Notes under the pieces: model-generated
What the model saw: the letters and a program-made list of their open reading frames with translations, nothing else
The model's database searches: none
Told to the model about the DNA's origin: nothing
Part shown: positions 52,431 to 63,300 of the stretch, in pieces
Numbering within the stretch: the first letter of the stretch is position 1
Layout of the letters: every line of letters starts with the position of its first letter
NCBI GenBank assembly: GCA_041158345.1
Contig: JBEBBO010000008.1
Span: forward strand, 1 to 64,000
Reading direction: 5' to 3'
DNA: 64,000 nucleotides
Origin: UBA6136 sp041158345
Lineage (GTDB): Bacteria; Pseudomonadota; Gammaproteobacteria; Methylococcales; Methylococcaceae
Position numbers and translations under genes: made by a program

Positions 52431-53864
52431 TCAAACCGGAATGCTCAGTACGGCGAGCACGCCACCTTCCGAGTGATTGGTCAGGCTGACCGAACCATAG
52501 TGGAGGTCCGCGACATGCTGAACCACATTCAGCCCAATGCCCGTTCCCTTGCGTCCGGTGGATTCCTTGGGCAAGGTGAAATACTTGTCGAAGACCTGAT
52601 GAACGACGGCGTCCGGGATGCCATTTCCGTGATCCCTGACATGAATGGCTACGATTTTTCCCTGAGCCACAGCGGAAATGACCACACGTCTCCCCCGCGG
52701 GGAATGATCGATGGCGTTCTGTAACAAATTGCCCACAGCCAACTCCATGAGCACGGGTTCGCAGCGCACCTGGCAATCCACGTTCCCCTCCAACCGAAGA
52801 TCGATGTGCTGCTGATCTGCCGAGTGACGATGCCCATTGACGACGGCCTCCAAGACATCCCCGATCCGAATCGGGGTTAATTCAGTCAGGGCGTCCTGAC
52901 GTTCGATGGCGGCGATGACCAACAATCGTTCGGTCACCTGTGTCATTCGATCACAGCAGGATTTGATTTCAGCAATGAGCTGTCGACGCTCTGAACCCTG
53001 ATGGCTCCGCCCGAGAAGTTCGGTGTGTATTCGTACCGCCGTGATCGGATTTTTCATCTCATGCGCCAAACAAGCCACCATCTGCTCCATATGACGCTTT
53101 TCAGAAATGGCCTCATGCACACGATCCAACAGAATACCCAGACGACCAAATCGAGCTCTTCGAAGATTGGGCCTGAGAATGGGGCTGCCTCCCCGCGCCT
53201 GATCCAAACGCCCCAGCCAGATTTCAATCGGGCGGTACAACAAGAGATAGGCTGTAAGCAGCAGAAGGACAGCCAATAGCCCTGTCGCGGCAAAGACTAA
53301 TAACATGCCCTGTTCGACGGCGATCACCAGGGGCTTTAATAAAACATTACTTTTCGAGGCAACCAGCGCCCCCAAAATGGTTTCACCGCGTCGAATCGGA
53401 AGCCCAACGGACATCCGATAGATGCCCTGCCCCTCGTCTTCATCCCTCCGAAGCACAAATCCTTCAAGTGCTGTGGCCACTTCAGGTCGTGAGGACACAT
53501 CAGCCCCGAGCAACTTTCCGGCCGAATCATAGATGACCTGACCCCTGGGATCCGTGATCAATAGATGCAGCACGAGACGATGTTCCACCTCGACGTCATA
53601 GAGTTTTGTATGGCTCAACTCGGAAAAAGGCCGAAATACCTCCGCCAAGGCCTCGGGTTGATCGAGGCCCCTGTCTGCGAGCGTCGCAACAGGACCTGCC
53701 AGCGCATGTGTGATCTCATTGAGGTACCCTTCTCTTAAAGAGTAAACCTTCTCTTCAAACGCCTGGATGGAATGCCAGGCAACGACCAGAAGGCCGATCG
53801 CTGCGATGAAAATCAGACCATAGAGGAGTTGGAGAGGTCTAGATCGATTTGTCAGCAATGGCAT
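52431..53864 (-). CDS. Membrane sensor histidine kinase (CreC-like layout)
   Basis: From ATG 53864 the protein has 477 residues. Membrane segments near residues 10-30 and 185-210 flank a periplasmic sensor with KLYDVEVEHRLVLHLLITDP and VIYDSAGKLLGADVSSRPEV. A HAMP-like linker precedes the H-box CLAHEMKNPITAVRIHTELL. N-box LLQNAIDHSPRG, G1 RDHGNGIPDAV and G2 GTGIGLNVVQHVADLH follow. The sensor resembles CreC, but no response regulator is adjacent, so it is an orphan. The start overlaps the upstream YkgJ gene by 26 bp; ATG 53873 is also possible. Confidence 0.9.
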   Translation of the reverse strand: MPLLTNRSRPLQLLYGLIFIAAIGLLVVAWHSIQAFEEKVYSLREGYLNEITHALAGPVATLADRGLDQPEALAEVFRPFSELSHTKLYDVEVEHRLVLHLLITDPRGQVIYDSAGKLLGADVSSRPEVATALEGFVLRRDEDEGQGIYRMSVGLPIRRGETILGALVASKSNVLLKPLVIAVEQGMLLVFAATGLLAVLLLLTAYLLLYRPIEIWLGRLDQARGGSPILRPNLRRARFGRLGILLDRVHEAISEKRHMEQMVACLAHEMKNPITAVRIHTELLGRSHQGSERRQLIAEIKSCCDRMTQVTERLLVIAAIERQDALTELTPIRIGDVLEAVVNGHRHSADQQHIDLRLEGNVDCQVRCEPVLMELAVGNLLQNAIDHSPRGRRVVISAVAQGKIVAIHVRDHGNGIPDAVVHQVFDKYFTLPKESTGRKGTGIGLNVVQHVADLHYGSVSLTNHSEGGVLAVLSIPV

Positions 53865-54456
53865 ACCCTCCATGCATCCCATCCAGTGGATCATCAATCC
53901 ACACGGCGAGCGAGCGGGGCTCCCCCTCCACACGAAGATCCCGGTCCAATGCATCCTGATTGCCCCAAACGACCTGATCCAGCAGACCAGACGCCACCTT
54001 CTGTTCAATCTGCTGGCAATGAAGGCCGATGCCTTTTTGCATATAGTATCCGTAGGATCGACAAGCGAGTGGACGATAGGGATAGATTCTGCAAGCGCCT
54101 TCGTCGGCATCGAGCATCGGGCACATCACCGGCATCGTCGCGCCGGCGAGCGATCCGATGTCTGTCAGGATGCGTTGACGTAGCTCAGCGGAGAGCGTCA
54201 GGAGCCCTGCTTTGAGCCGAAGCCATTCGGCACGCGTGATGATCGGTAATTCAGCAAGCCGACGACAACAGCTGTCGCAGCCTCGGCGGCACAACCAATC
54301 CGGATGACTGCCACGTATGTTTTCAATCAGCCGTTCAATCCGGCTCTCGATTTCGTCCAGTGATGACACGAAGTGATCTCGGTTCCACCCGGTAACATTA
54401 AAAGCGATGGGCTGTGCTATTTTGCCCTGAAGATCCTTTGAACCGAAGCCCTTCAT
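53839..54456 (-). CDS. YkgJ-family cysteine cluster protein
   Basis: This 205-residue protein carries the CxxxCxxCC zinc/iron-cluster pattern (LCRRGCDSCCRRLAELP) and the second set (PMLDADEGACRIYPYRPLAC, then RSYGYYM). Family members may bind a metal or cluster, with unknown function. Its start lies 16 bp from the divergent ZIP-like gene, and the gene precedes the histidine kinase with a short overlap, so it may share that transcript. Confidence 0.9.
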   Translation of the reverse strand: MKGFGSKDLQGKIAQPIAFNVTGWNRDHFVSSLDEIESRIERLIENIRGSHPDWLCRRGCDSCCRRLAELPIITRAEWLRLKAGLLTLSAELRQRILTDIGSLAGATMPVMCPMLDADEGACRIYPYRPLACRSYGYYMQKGIGLHCQQIEQKVASGLLDQVVWGNQDALDRDLRVEGEPRSLAVWIDDPLDGMHGGYAIADKSI

Positions 54457-54472
54457 TCAGGCAGCTACCCGC

Positions 54473-55252
54473 ATGAGCATCGCAAGCGCCCTCGAGGTGT
54501 TAAACACACTCCCGAAGACCCTTTCCCCCGTTCTTGAAACCCTGAGCCGCTATGCCGCGCTACCCGTCATCGCCGCTATGGTGGGAACGCTGCTGGGTTC
54601 CTTCTATCGTTTGGGTCCCAAAGGCTTGAGCCATCTCCAGCATTTGGCTGCGGGCATTATCTTTTCAGTGGTTTCCGTTGAAATTCTGCCCGATGTGATT
54701 CATCGACAAAATCCGACCCTGTTGACGATAGGGTTCAGTGCCGGGGTTGCGTTCATGCTGCTGCTGGCGCATTTTTCAGAACATGCCGATGACTTGAAGC
54801 CGGGTAAACGGCAACGCATTCCGCTCGCCTTGGTTGCGGGCGTCGGGGTCGATGTCTTTCTGGATGGCTTGATTCTCGCCTTGACGATGCATACCCTGGA
54901 GAGCGCCGGTCGGCTCCTCTCGCTGGCTCTTTCGGTGGAACTCCTCTCGGTGGGTCTCACGCTGACTGGGAGCCTGCGTAAATTGAAACGCTCACGCGGC
55001 TTCATTTTCCTACTGAACCTCGGCATCTTTTCCATGCTGGCGTTGGGAACGCTGGTGGGTATGGTGGGTCTTCCCTATCTTCCGGACAGCGCGTTGGATC
55101 TCGTCCTTTCATTTGGACTCGCCGCACTGCTCTTTCTCGTGACGGAGGAACTCTTGGTCGAATCACATCGAGAAGTCGATACCCACCTTTCCACCATCTT
55201 CTTCTTTGCTGGCTTTCTGGTCTTCCTGCTACTCGGCCAGCACCACGGCTGA
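54473..55252 (+). CDS. ZIP-like membrane transporter, divergent
   Basis: This 259-residue inner-membrane protein has about seven or eight segments. Two places correspond to the ZIP metal helices. GVDVFLDGLILALTMHTLE replaces the usual HNFPEGLA-type segment of helix 4, and FLVTEELLVESHREV replaces the EEIPHE-type segment of helix 5. The classical His and Pro ligands are missing, so Asp, Glu and a late His may form a changed site. Metal transport is inferred by layout only. The start is 16 bp from the divergent YkgJ gene and has no clear ribosome site. Confidence 0.7.
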   Translation: MSIASALEVLNTLPKTLSPVLETLSRYAALPVIAAMVGTLLGSFYRLGPKGLSHLQHLAAGIIFSVVSVEILPDVIHRQNPTLLTIGFSAGVAFMLLLAHFSEHADDLKPGKRQRIPLALVAGVGVDVFLDGLILALTMHTLESAGRLLSLALSVELLSVGLTLTGSLRKLKRSRGFIFLLNLGIFSMLALGTLVGMVGLPYLPDSALDLVLSFGLAALLFLVTEELLVESHREVDTHLSTIFFFAGFLVFLLLGQHHG

Positions 55253-55305
55253 AGCTATATTTTTGTTCGCCGTGATCTGGCTTGGCACGACACCCTCGCC
55301 ATCAC

Positions 55306-55800
55306 TCAGAATTGACGGCCTGCATCCAACGCTGCCTGAAGTTTGCTTTCGTCGTCATGGGAGAGGGAGGACTGGAGCACCTTGCCGCCTGTGCCACGAA
55401 TTTCCTCAAGGACCTTGTCGGTGGTGACTTTTCTGACCAGGATAAAGAGTGCTGAAGTTTCCGGTTTGAAACCTTCCGCTAAATCCTTCATGAATTGATC
55501 ATTAATCCCGATATCACTGAGGGCACCCGATACGGCACCTGCACTGGCGCCGACCACGGCACCAAGAAGCGGATTCATAAAGATCAAACCAATCAATGCG
55601 CCCCAGAAACCGCCGCCGGTAGCGCCCATGGCCGTTAAGGGGAAGGCCTGATTCAGTTTGACCTTCCCGTCCTTGGACTTGATGGCTACAACGGCGTCTT
55701 CCAGATCAACGAGGTATTCACGTTGAAGCTTTAAGAGCTGCAATCTGATTTCATCGGCCTTGAAGGGATCGTCATAGCCGATCACGATTAATTCGCTCAT
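55306..55800 (-). CDS. DUF1269 domain protein
   Basis: This 164-residue protein starts MSELIVIGYDDPFKADEIRL and continues with the DUF1269 run of Gly/Ala-rich membrane-like segments (GATGGGFWGALIGLIFMNPL, then LGAVVGASAGAVSGALSD). It ends with ALFILVRKVTTDKVLEEIRG and is followed by a helix. AAGGAGG eight bases before the ATG is strong. The role is unknown; such proteins are often found with stress genes. Confidence 0.92.
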   Translation of the reverse strand: MSELIVIGYDDPFKADEIRLQLLKLQREYLVDLEDAVVAIKSKDGKVKLNQAFPLTAMGATGGGFWGALIGLIFMNPLLGAVVGASAGAVSGALSDIGINDQFMKDLAEGFKPETSALFILVRKVTTDKVLEEIRGTGGKVLQSSLSHDDESKLQAALDAGRQF

Positions 55801-56051
55801 GGGAAATCCTCCTTAGAGTGAAACGGGTTGCTAAAACAATGACGCACAGGACGCGCTTTAGCACTTTGAGGAACGAAAATCGTAACAGTTCCGAACCCCG
55901 ATAATAAGAGAGATCCTGCAGATAACTTTGAACCAAGGCACCGCTAATCCGTCTACAATGGAGTGAGGGATCAAGGTCGCCTCCGGCAAAAGCCTGTTGG
56001 TTTCCAGCCTATTTTATTGGGGCTCAAGTCCCTCCGAATGCATCATCCCCC

Positions 56052-57224
56052 ATGAAGTTGATCAAAGGAATTTCCCGCCGTTGGCTGATCGGACTGACTG
56101 TCCTGTTGCTTGTGATCCTCGTCGGATTGAACCGCGGCCATGCACCCTCCGAACCTGCGAAAGGCACCCCGGGGAAGTCTGCCCCCATCAGCGTCCGGAC
56201 AGAATCGATCCGACAGGGTGATTTTGAAATCCATCTCAATGCCCTCGGCACCGTGGCTGCATTCAACACCACGACCGTCAAATCGAGAGTCACCGGAGAA
56301 CTGCTTCGAATTCATTTCAAGGAGGGCCAATACGTCAAGGCAGGCGATCTTCTGGCCGAAGTGGATCCTCGCATCTATCAAAGTCAGCTCGATCAGGCGC
56401 TAGGGAAGATCAGCAGCGATCGCGCACAGCTTCAGTTTGCGGAAGCCGAATTAGCCCGTGACGAGCGACTGATCAAAGAAGGGTACATCGCCCTCTCGCA
56501 GCTTCAGACGCAAAGCGCGAACGTCAATCAACTCAAGGGCGCGATTGCGACCGATCAGGGGCAAATCGATGCGGCCCGGGTCGAACTTTCATTTTGTAAG
56601 ATCACCGCCCCCCTCTCCGGACGTGTAGGCCTCAAACAGGTCGATTTGGGCAACATTCTGAATGTCATGGATCCCGTGGTGGTGATCACCCAAATGCAGC
56701 CAATCTCCGTCATTTTCAGCATTCCGCAGGATTACAACAAACGCCTGCAGGACCGCATGACTCAAGTGCCGGATCTCGCCATTGAGGCCTTCGATCGGGA
56801 TGGACGCAACCTACTCGCTGTAGGCCGCGTGGCGAGCGCGGATAACTTGATCGATATGACTACCGGCACCCTGAAGATCAAAGCGCGTTTCGAGAATCAG
56901 GATCTTTCGCTCTACCCCAATCAGTTCGTCAATATTCGCTTGTTGCTCGATGTGCTTCCGGATCGGCTCATCGCTCCACGAAAGGCCGTGCAGCAGGACC
57001 CCAAGGGCTACCACGTCTTTGGTCTCAATTCGGACAACACAGTCCGGACCCTGCCGGTGGTCCTGGGCGCATCGGAAGATGACAGGGTGGTGATCGAATC
57101 GGGTCTTGAGGCGGGACAAACCGTGGTGACCGAAGGCTTGGACAAACTGAGGGATGGAATCAAGGTCATCCCGATCGAGCCCGGTCCTCAAGCGGATTCA
57201 AAGCCCGCCAGCGCATCGCCCTGA
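56052..57224 (+). CDS. mdtA: MdtA-like RND periplasmic adaptor
   Basis: This 390-residue membrane-fusion protein links the RND pumps to an outer-membrane channel. An N-terminal anchor (WLIGLTVLLLVILVGLN) precedes a lipoyl half-motif (NALGTVAAFNTTTVKSRVTG). A helical hairpin follows (LAEVDPRIYQSQLDQALGKI, then LARDERLIKEGYIALSQLQ), and beta-barrel and membrane-proximal domains are C-terminal (DNLIDMTTGTLKIKARFENQ). The ribosome site is weak. It heads the mdtABC-type operon and no TolC-like gene is present. Confidence 0.92.
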   Translation: MKLIKGISRRWLIGLTVLLLVILVGLNRGHAPSEPAKGTPGKSAPISVRTESIRQGDFEIHLNALGTVAAFNTTTVKSRVTGELLRIHFKEGQYVKAGDLLAEVDPRIYQSQLDQALGKISSDRAQLQFAEAELARDERLIKEGYIALSQLQTQSANVNQLKGAIATDQGQIDAARVELSFCKITAPLSGRVGLKQVDLGNILNVMDPVVVITQMQPISVIFSIPQDYNKRLQDRMTQVPDLAIEAFDRDGRNLLAVGRVASADNLIDMTTGTLKIKARFENQDLSLYPNQFVNIRLLLDVLPDRLIAPRKAVQQDPKGYHVFGLNSDNTVRTLPVVLGASEDDRVVIESGLEAGQTVVTEGLDKLRDGIKVIPIEPGPQADSKPASASP

Positions 57225-57229
57225 GGCGA

Positions 57230-60200
57230 ATGAAGGTTTCAACGCCCTTTATCCAACGCCCCGTCGCGACATCCATGCTGATGTTCGCGCTGCTCCTCGT
57301 AGGGGTCGTCGGGTTCATGAGACTCCCGGTTTCTGCGCTACCCGAAGTGGAATATCCCACGATTCAGGTGCGGACGTTCTATCCCGGCGGAGGACCGGAG
57401 GTGATTGAATCGACGATCACGGCGCCCCTCGAAAAGCAGCTCGGGCAGATCTCCGGATTGACCCAGATGTCTTCATCGAGTGCCTATGGTGTCTCGACCA
57501 TCACCCTGCAGTTCAATCTCGATCTTGACATTGATGTGGCGGAGCAGCAGGTGCAGGCGGCCATCAATACGGCTTACACCTACCTTCCCCGTGATCTTCC
57601 GACCCCCCCGATCTACAGCAAGAGCAACCCGGCTGATGCACCAGTCATGACCTTGGCGCTGACTTCAGACACCCTCCCCCTCATTGCCTTGCATGATCTG
57701 GCCGATACCCGCCTGGCCCAGAAAATCGCCCAACTCGCCGGGGTCGGCCTGGTCAATCTGAACGGGGGCCTTAAACCCGCCATTCACATTCGGGTCAATC
57801 CAACCAGCCTTGCGGCCTATGGCATCAGTCTGGAAGAACTCCGAGATAGCCTGACCCTCGCCACAGTCAATCAGGCCAAGGGCAATTTTGACGGGCCTGA
57901 AATTGCGATGACCATTCTCGCCAACGATCAAATCATGACGTTGGAGGACTATAGAAACCAGATCGTGGTCTATCGAAATCAAGGACCCGTTCGTGTCAGC
58001 GATATAGCCGAAGTCACCGAAGCACCTGAAAACCGTCGGCAATCCAGCATGCTGGACGAGCAGCCTGCGGTCATCCTCGCCATTCATCGCCAACCAGGCG
58101 CCAATACCCTCAAGGTCGTCGATAGCATCAAAGCCATTCTTCCGGAACTCGAAGCAAGTCTTCCAGGGGATATCGACATCCATGAAGTCGCCGATCGCAC
58201 CCTGACCACGAGGGCCTCCATTCGAAATGTCGAGCATGAACTTCTGACGACCATCGCCCTGGTGGTCATGGTCATTTATCTCTTTTTGCGGAATATTCCG
58301 GCAACCCTGATCCCGAGCCTTTCCGTCCCCTTGTCCCTCGCCGGCACCTTTGCTGCCATGTATGGTCTGGGTTACAGCCTGAATAATCTGACCTTGATGG
58401 CGTTGACCATCGCGACCGGGTTTGTGGTCGATGATGCCATCGTGATGTTGGAGAACATCATGCGCTACATTGAAAAGGGGGAATCGCCTCGAAAAGCGGC
58501 CGTCCAGGGCGCGGGAGAAATCGGGTTCACCATCCTCTCGTTGACCGCATCGCTGATTGCCGTCCTGATTCCGCTCTTGTTCATGGGCGATGTCCTCGGA
58601 CGCCTGTTCCGTGAATTTGCCATGACCCTCACCCTGGCCATTCTGGTCTCGGCGCTGGTTTCACTGACGCTGACGCCCATGTTGGCGGCCTTTTTACCGC
58701 AAGCCCAAAAAGGGATGGAACATCAAGAACCCTGGAGGCTCATGCGCGAAATCCAGGCTTTTTATGAAAAAACGCTGACCTTTGCCCTCGATCGCAGCCG
58801 CATCGTTATCAGGATTGCCATAGGGCTGCTGCTCCTGACCTTGGGCCTAATGTATGTGGTTCCCAAGGGTTTTTTTCCGGTCCAGGATGTGGGAATGCTC
58901 GTGGGAATCACTGAAGCCGACCCCTCGATCGGTTTCGAGTCCATGCACGCGCACCAACAGGAACTGGCCGCACGCATTCTCAAACACCCCGCGGTAGACT
59001 CACTCACGTCGCATGTCGGCATCGATGGCACCAATACCACCTTGAACCAAGGGCGCCTATTAATCACCCTCAAGCCTTACGCATCGCGGGATTCGGCCTT
59101 TAAGGTCATTCAAACCCTGAATGCATCGGTCAAAGGGGTAGAAGGGATTCGTCTTCATCTGCAACCGGTTCAGGACCTGACCATCGAGGACCGGGTCAGC
59201 GAGGCACAATATCAATTCACCGTCGAAGCCCCTGAATCTTCCCTTGTGGAGACCTGGAACCCGATCATTCTCGAAAAACTCGCCGGACTTCCCGAAATCA
59301 GGGACAGCCAGAGCAATTTTGCTGCGACCTCCCGAACGCTTCAGCTTCAAATTGATCGGGATACCGCATCCCGACTGGGTGTAACCACCGAAGCCATCGC
59401 GCAGACGCTCTATGATGCGTTTGGGCAACGACAGATCATCACCCGCTACAGTCAAATCAACCAATATCGCGTCATCCTGGAAGTGGATCCGCGGTTTCAG
59501 TCGGACCCCGAGAGTTTCCGAAACATCTACATCCCCGGCGCGAATGGCCGGTCGATCCCCCTTGCCGGCCTATTACATGAGGTGGAAATCCGTTCGCGTT
59601 CGGTGATTCATCGGCAAGGTCAATTTCCGACCGCCACCTACTCCTTCAACTTGAATGGGCATGCCTCTTTGGGCGATGCGGTCGAGGCAGTCAATCAGGC
59701 CCTTTCGGCGTTGAACCTTCCAAAGAGCCTTCGGGTCAATTTCCAGGGCACAGCGCGAGCCTTTCAGGGGGCGCTCGACCACCAGTTACCCCTCCTGATG
59801 GCTGCGATCATCTCGGTCTATATCCTGCTGGGCATGCTCTATGAGAGCTATGTTCATCCCATTACCATTCTGTCGACGCTCCCCTCGGCGGCCGTTGGCG
59901 CACTCCTCATGCTCGTTCTGCTGGGCATTGATCTCGATATCGTGTCCTTGATCGGTATCGTCCTGCTGATTGGGATTGTCGCCAAAAACGCCATCATGAT
60001 GATCGATTTCGCCATCAATGCTCAACGGGAAGAGCGGCTGTCCTCAAGAGCCGCCATTGAGAAAGCGGCCATGCTTCGATTGCGTCCGATTCTCATGACC
60101 ACCATGGCTGCGCTTTTAGCCGGTGTTCCCCTGGCACTGGGCAGCGGGATGGGTGAGGAGATGCGTCGCCCTCTCGGTGTCGTGATCATCGGCGGGCTGA

Positions 60201-60322
60201 TTTTCAGTCAGATCATGACGCTCTACACCACGCCGTGCATCTACCTCGGATTCGACAAGTTGTCCAAGCGAATGAGACAACACTTCGGGGCCCGGGGAAC
60301 CGATCACGCCCAGGCACCTTGA
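57230..60322 (+). CDS. mdtB: RND multidrug efflux permease, MdtB-type
   Basis: This 1030-residue proton-driven pump has twelve membrane segments and two large periplasmic loops. It opens with STPFIQRPVATSMLMFALLL. The first loop begins PEVEYPTIQVRTFYPGGGPE, and the relay Asp pair is in ATGFVVDDAIVMLENIMRY. The second half has IGIVAKNAIMMIDFAINAQ and LRPILMTTMAALLAGVPLAL. It starts 5 bp after mdtA with GAGG upstream. Together with the next pump it probably makes the mixed MdtBC trimer. Confidence 0.95.
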   Translation: MKVSTPFIQRPVATSMLMFALLLVGVVGFMRLPVSALPEVEYPTIQVRTFYPGGGPEVIESTITAPLEKQLGQISGLTQMSSSSAYGVSTITLQFNLDLDIDVAEQQVQAAINTAYTYLPRDLPTPPIYSKSNPADAPVMTLALTSDTLPLIALHDLADTRLAQKIAQLAGVGLVNLNGGLKPAIHIRVNPTSLAAYGISLEELRDSLTLATVNQAKGNFDGPEIAMTILANDQIMTLEDYRNQIVVYRNQGPVRVSDIAEVTEAPENRRQSSMLDEQPAVILAIHRQPGANTLKVVDSIKAILPELEASLPGDIDIHEVADRTLTTRASIRNVEHELLTTIALVVMVIYLFLRNIPATLIPSLSVPLSLAGTFAAMYGLGYSLNNLTLMALTIATGFVVDDAIVMLENIMRYIEKGESPRKAAVQGAGEIGFTILSLTASLIAVLIPLLFMGDVLGRLFREFAMTLTLAILVSALVSLTLTPMLAAFLPQAQKGMEHQEPWRLMREIQAFYEKTLTFALDRSRIVIRIAIGLLLLTLGLMYVVPKGFFPVQDVGMLVGITEADPSIGFESMHAHQQELAARILKHPAVDSLTSHVGIDGTNTTLNQGRLLITLKPYASRDSAFKVIQTLNASVKGVEGIRLHLQPVQDLTIEDRVSEAQYQFTVEAPESSLVETWNPIILEKLAGLPEIRDSQSNFAATSRTLQLQIDRDTASRLGVTTEAIAQTLYDAFGQRQIITRYSQINQYRVILEVDPRFQSDPESFRNIYIPGANGRSIPLAGLLHEVEIRSRSVIHRQGQFPTATYSFNLNGHASLGDAVEAVNQALSALNLPKSLRVNFQGTARAFQGALDHQLPLLMAAIISVYILLGMLYESYVHPITILSTLPSAAVGALLMLVLLGIDLDIVSLIGIVLLIGIVAKNAIMMIDFAINAQREERLSSRAAIEKAAMLRLRPILMTTMAALLAGVPLALGSGMGEEMRRPLGVVIIGGLIFSQIMTLYTTPCIYLGFDKLSKRMRQHFGARGTDHAQAP

Positions 60323-60347
60323 TGCAGGCGAGCGCCAGCCTCCGCCC

Positions 60348-63300
60348 ATGGCCATGAATCCTTCCGCCTTTTTTATCCGTCGGCCTGTCGCAACGACGCT
60401 CTTGACCGTGGCCATTGGTCTGGTGGGCCTACTGGCGATGAGTCGACTCGCGGTGGCCCCTCTGCCCCAGATCGAATTTCCGGCGATCCAGGTCAATGCT
60501 GTGCTGCCCGGCGGAAGCCCCGAAACGCTTGCGAGTACGGTGGCCACGCCACTGGAGCGGCAATTTGGCCGGATTGCGGGGATTACCGAGATGAGTTCAA
60601 CCTCAACGCTCGGTGGGACCTCGGTCGTACTTCAATTTGATCTGGACCGGGATATCGATGCGGCGTCCCGGGATGTTCAAGCGGCCATCAATGCCGCCCG
60701 AAGCTTCCTGCCACCCAATCTTCCGACGCTGCCCAATTACCGTAAGGTCAATCCGGCCGACAGTCCCGTCATCATTCTCGCGTTGTCCTCTGATCTCTAT
60801 CCCATGAGCGAGGTCTACAACGTCGCCTCCTCGATCCTGCAACAGCGATTGAGCCAGACGCCGGGTGTCGGTCAGGTGATGATCGGGGGCAGTTCCCTCC
60901 CCGGGATCCGAATTGAAGTCGACCCCGCCTATCTCAATAACTATGGACTGGGTCTTGAAGACATTCGTCGCGTCATTCAGGGCCAAAATATCCGGCGACC
61001 CGTCGGGGTGATTGAGAACCATGACCTGACCTGGATCCTGAAACCGATGGATCAATTGCTGAAGGTTGAGGAATACCAAAATCTCATCATCCGCACCGCC
61101 AAGGGCCAAACGCTGCGGCTGGGTGACCTTGCCCACATCACCCAGGCCGCCGAAGATGCTCGCGCCATTGGTTTTATGGGCGATCAGCCCTGTGTCATCC
61201 TCTTGGTCAATCGCCAGCCCGGCGCCAACATCATTGATGCGGCCGATCGGGTCATTGCGATGATGCCAGAACTTCAGGCCTCTATCCCGGCAGGAATGAC
61301 CCTCACCAAGGTCATCGATCGAACCCTGACCATCCGCGCATCCGTTCACGACATTGAGCTCAGTTTGGTGGTCTCGATCCTCTTGGTGGTCTTTGTCGTT
61401 TATCTCTTCCTCGGCAATCTCAAAACCACGCTGATTCCCGTCATCGCGATCCCGGTGTCGATCCTTGGGACCTATGGCGTGATGTTCGCCCTCGACTACA
61501 GTCTCAACAACCTCACGCTCATGGCCTTGACCATTGCAACGGGATTTGTCGTCGATGATGCCATCGTGGTGACTGAAAACATCACCCGCCATCTGGAGCG
61601 GGGCTTGTCACCCCGGGCGGCGGCGATTCGGGGATCCAAGGAAATTGGATTTACCATCCTGTCCATCAGCATCTCGCTGGTGGCCGTGTTTCTTCCGCTG
61701 CTCCTGATGGAAGGCATGCTGGGTCGCCTTTTCCGCGAATTTTCTGTCACCCTCGCTTCAGCGGTCCTGATTTCCATGGTCATCTCCCTGGTGACCACCC
61801 CCATGCTCTGCAGTGTCTTCTTGCGACACGAACCCGAGGACAAAGCCCTGCGAGGACGCTTCAGCCTTTGGACCGAGGCGTTTCAATCACGGATCGAATC
61901 GGGCTACGGGCGCGGTATTCGTTGGGTGGTGGAGCACCAGTTTTTAATGCTGATCCTCACGTCTTTGACGGTCTTTGCCACGGGTTATCTCTATAAAACA
62001 ATCCCCAAGGGATTTTTCCCACAACAGGATACGGGGCGACTGATGGGCCAGGTCATTGCCGATCAGCAAACCTCCTATCAGGCCATGGTCGGTCGGCTCC
62101 ATGAATACATCAGGATCATGGGTGAGGATCCTGCGATACAGGTCGTTGTGGGCTTTGCCGGCGGATCAGGTCCCGGCGGAGGCGGCAGTGCCGTTAATAC
62201 GGCGCGCGTCTTTGGCGCCTTGAAACCCCTGTCTGATCGGGGTGTTAATGCGGATGCCGTCATTGGTCGTCTGCGCAGCAAGATGCTTCAGGTCCCCGGT
62301 GGCCAGCTGTTCCTACAACCCCCCCAGGATCTTCGGATAGGCGGCAAGATCAGCGCGACGCAATGGCAGTACACCCTGAAGGCCAGTACCCTCGATGACC
62401 TTCGAGACTGGTCGCCCAAGGTTCTCGAGGCCCTTCGAAGCATCCCGGCCATCACGGATCTCAACATGGACCATCAGAATGCCGGCTTGAGTGCCGTCGT
62501 CGAGATCGATCGCGAGACGGCGATGCGCCTCGGCGTGTCCGTGCAGGCGATTGATGACGCCCTATACGATGCCTTCGGACAGCGTCAGGTTTCAACGCTG
62601 TACGGCCGATTGAATCAGGCCCACGTGGTGATGGGTGTTCCCCTCAATGCCGCCGAGCGGGCCGGGGCCCTTGACCACCTGTATGTGGCCAGCCAATCAG
62701 GTAAGGCAGTGCCTTTACGACAGCTCGCCCATTTTCGGATGGAGAATATTCCCCTTCAGGTCAACCACAGCGAGCAGTTCCCCTCGACCACGTACTCGTT
62801 CAATCTAATCCCAGGCTACTCGCTCAGTGATGCCATCAAGGACATCCAGACCGTTGAAGCGCGTATCGGCCTTCCGGATGGCGTCAAGGGTAAGTTTCAA
62901 GGGGCGGCGCTCGCCTTCCAGTCCTCTCTGAAAAGCCAGCCGTTTCTGGTCCTCGCCGCCCTGATTTCGGTCTATATCGTCCTCGGCATGCTCTACGAGA
63001 ACACCCTGCATCCGATCACCATCCTCTCAACCATTCCCTCAGCCGGCGTCGGCGCCCTTCTGGGACTGATGCTGTTCAAGATTGAACTGAATGTCATTGG
63101 CCTGATTGGCATCATCCTCCTGATTGGGATCGTGAAGAAAAATGCGATCATGATGATCGATTTTGCACTCCACCTTGAGCAACATGAAGGGCTTGATCCC
63201 AAGGAAGCCATCATCAGAGCTTGTTTGCTGAGATTTCGCCCCATCATGATGACCACACTTGCCGCCATTTTTGGGGCCATTCCGCTCGCATTTGGCCGAG

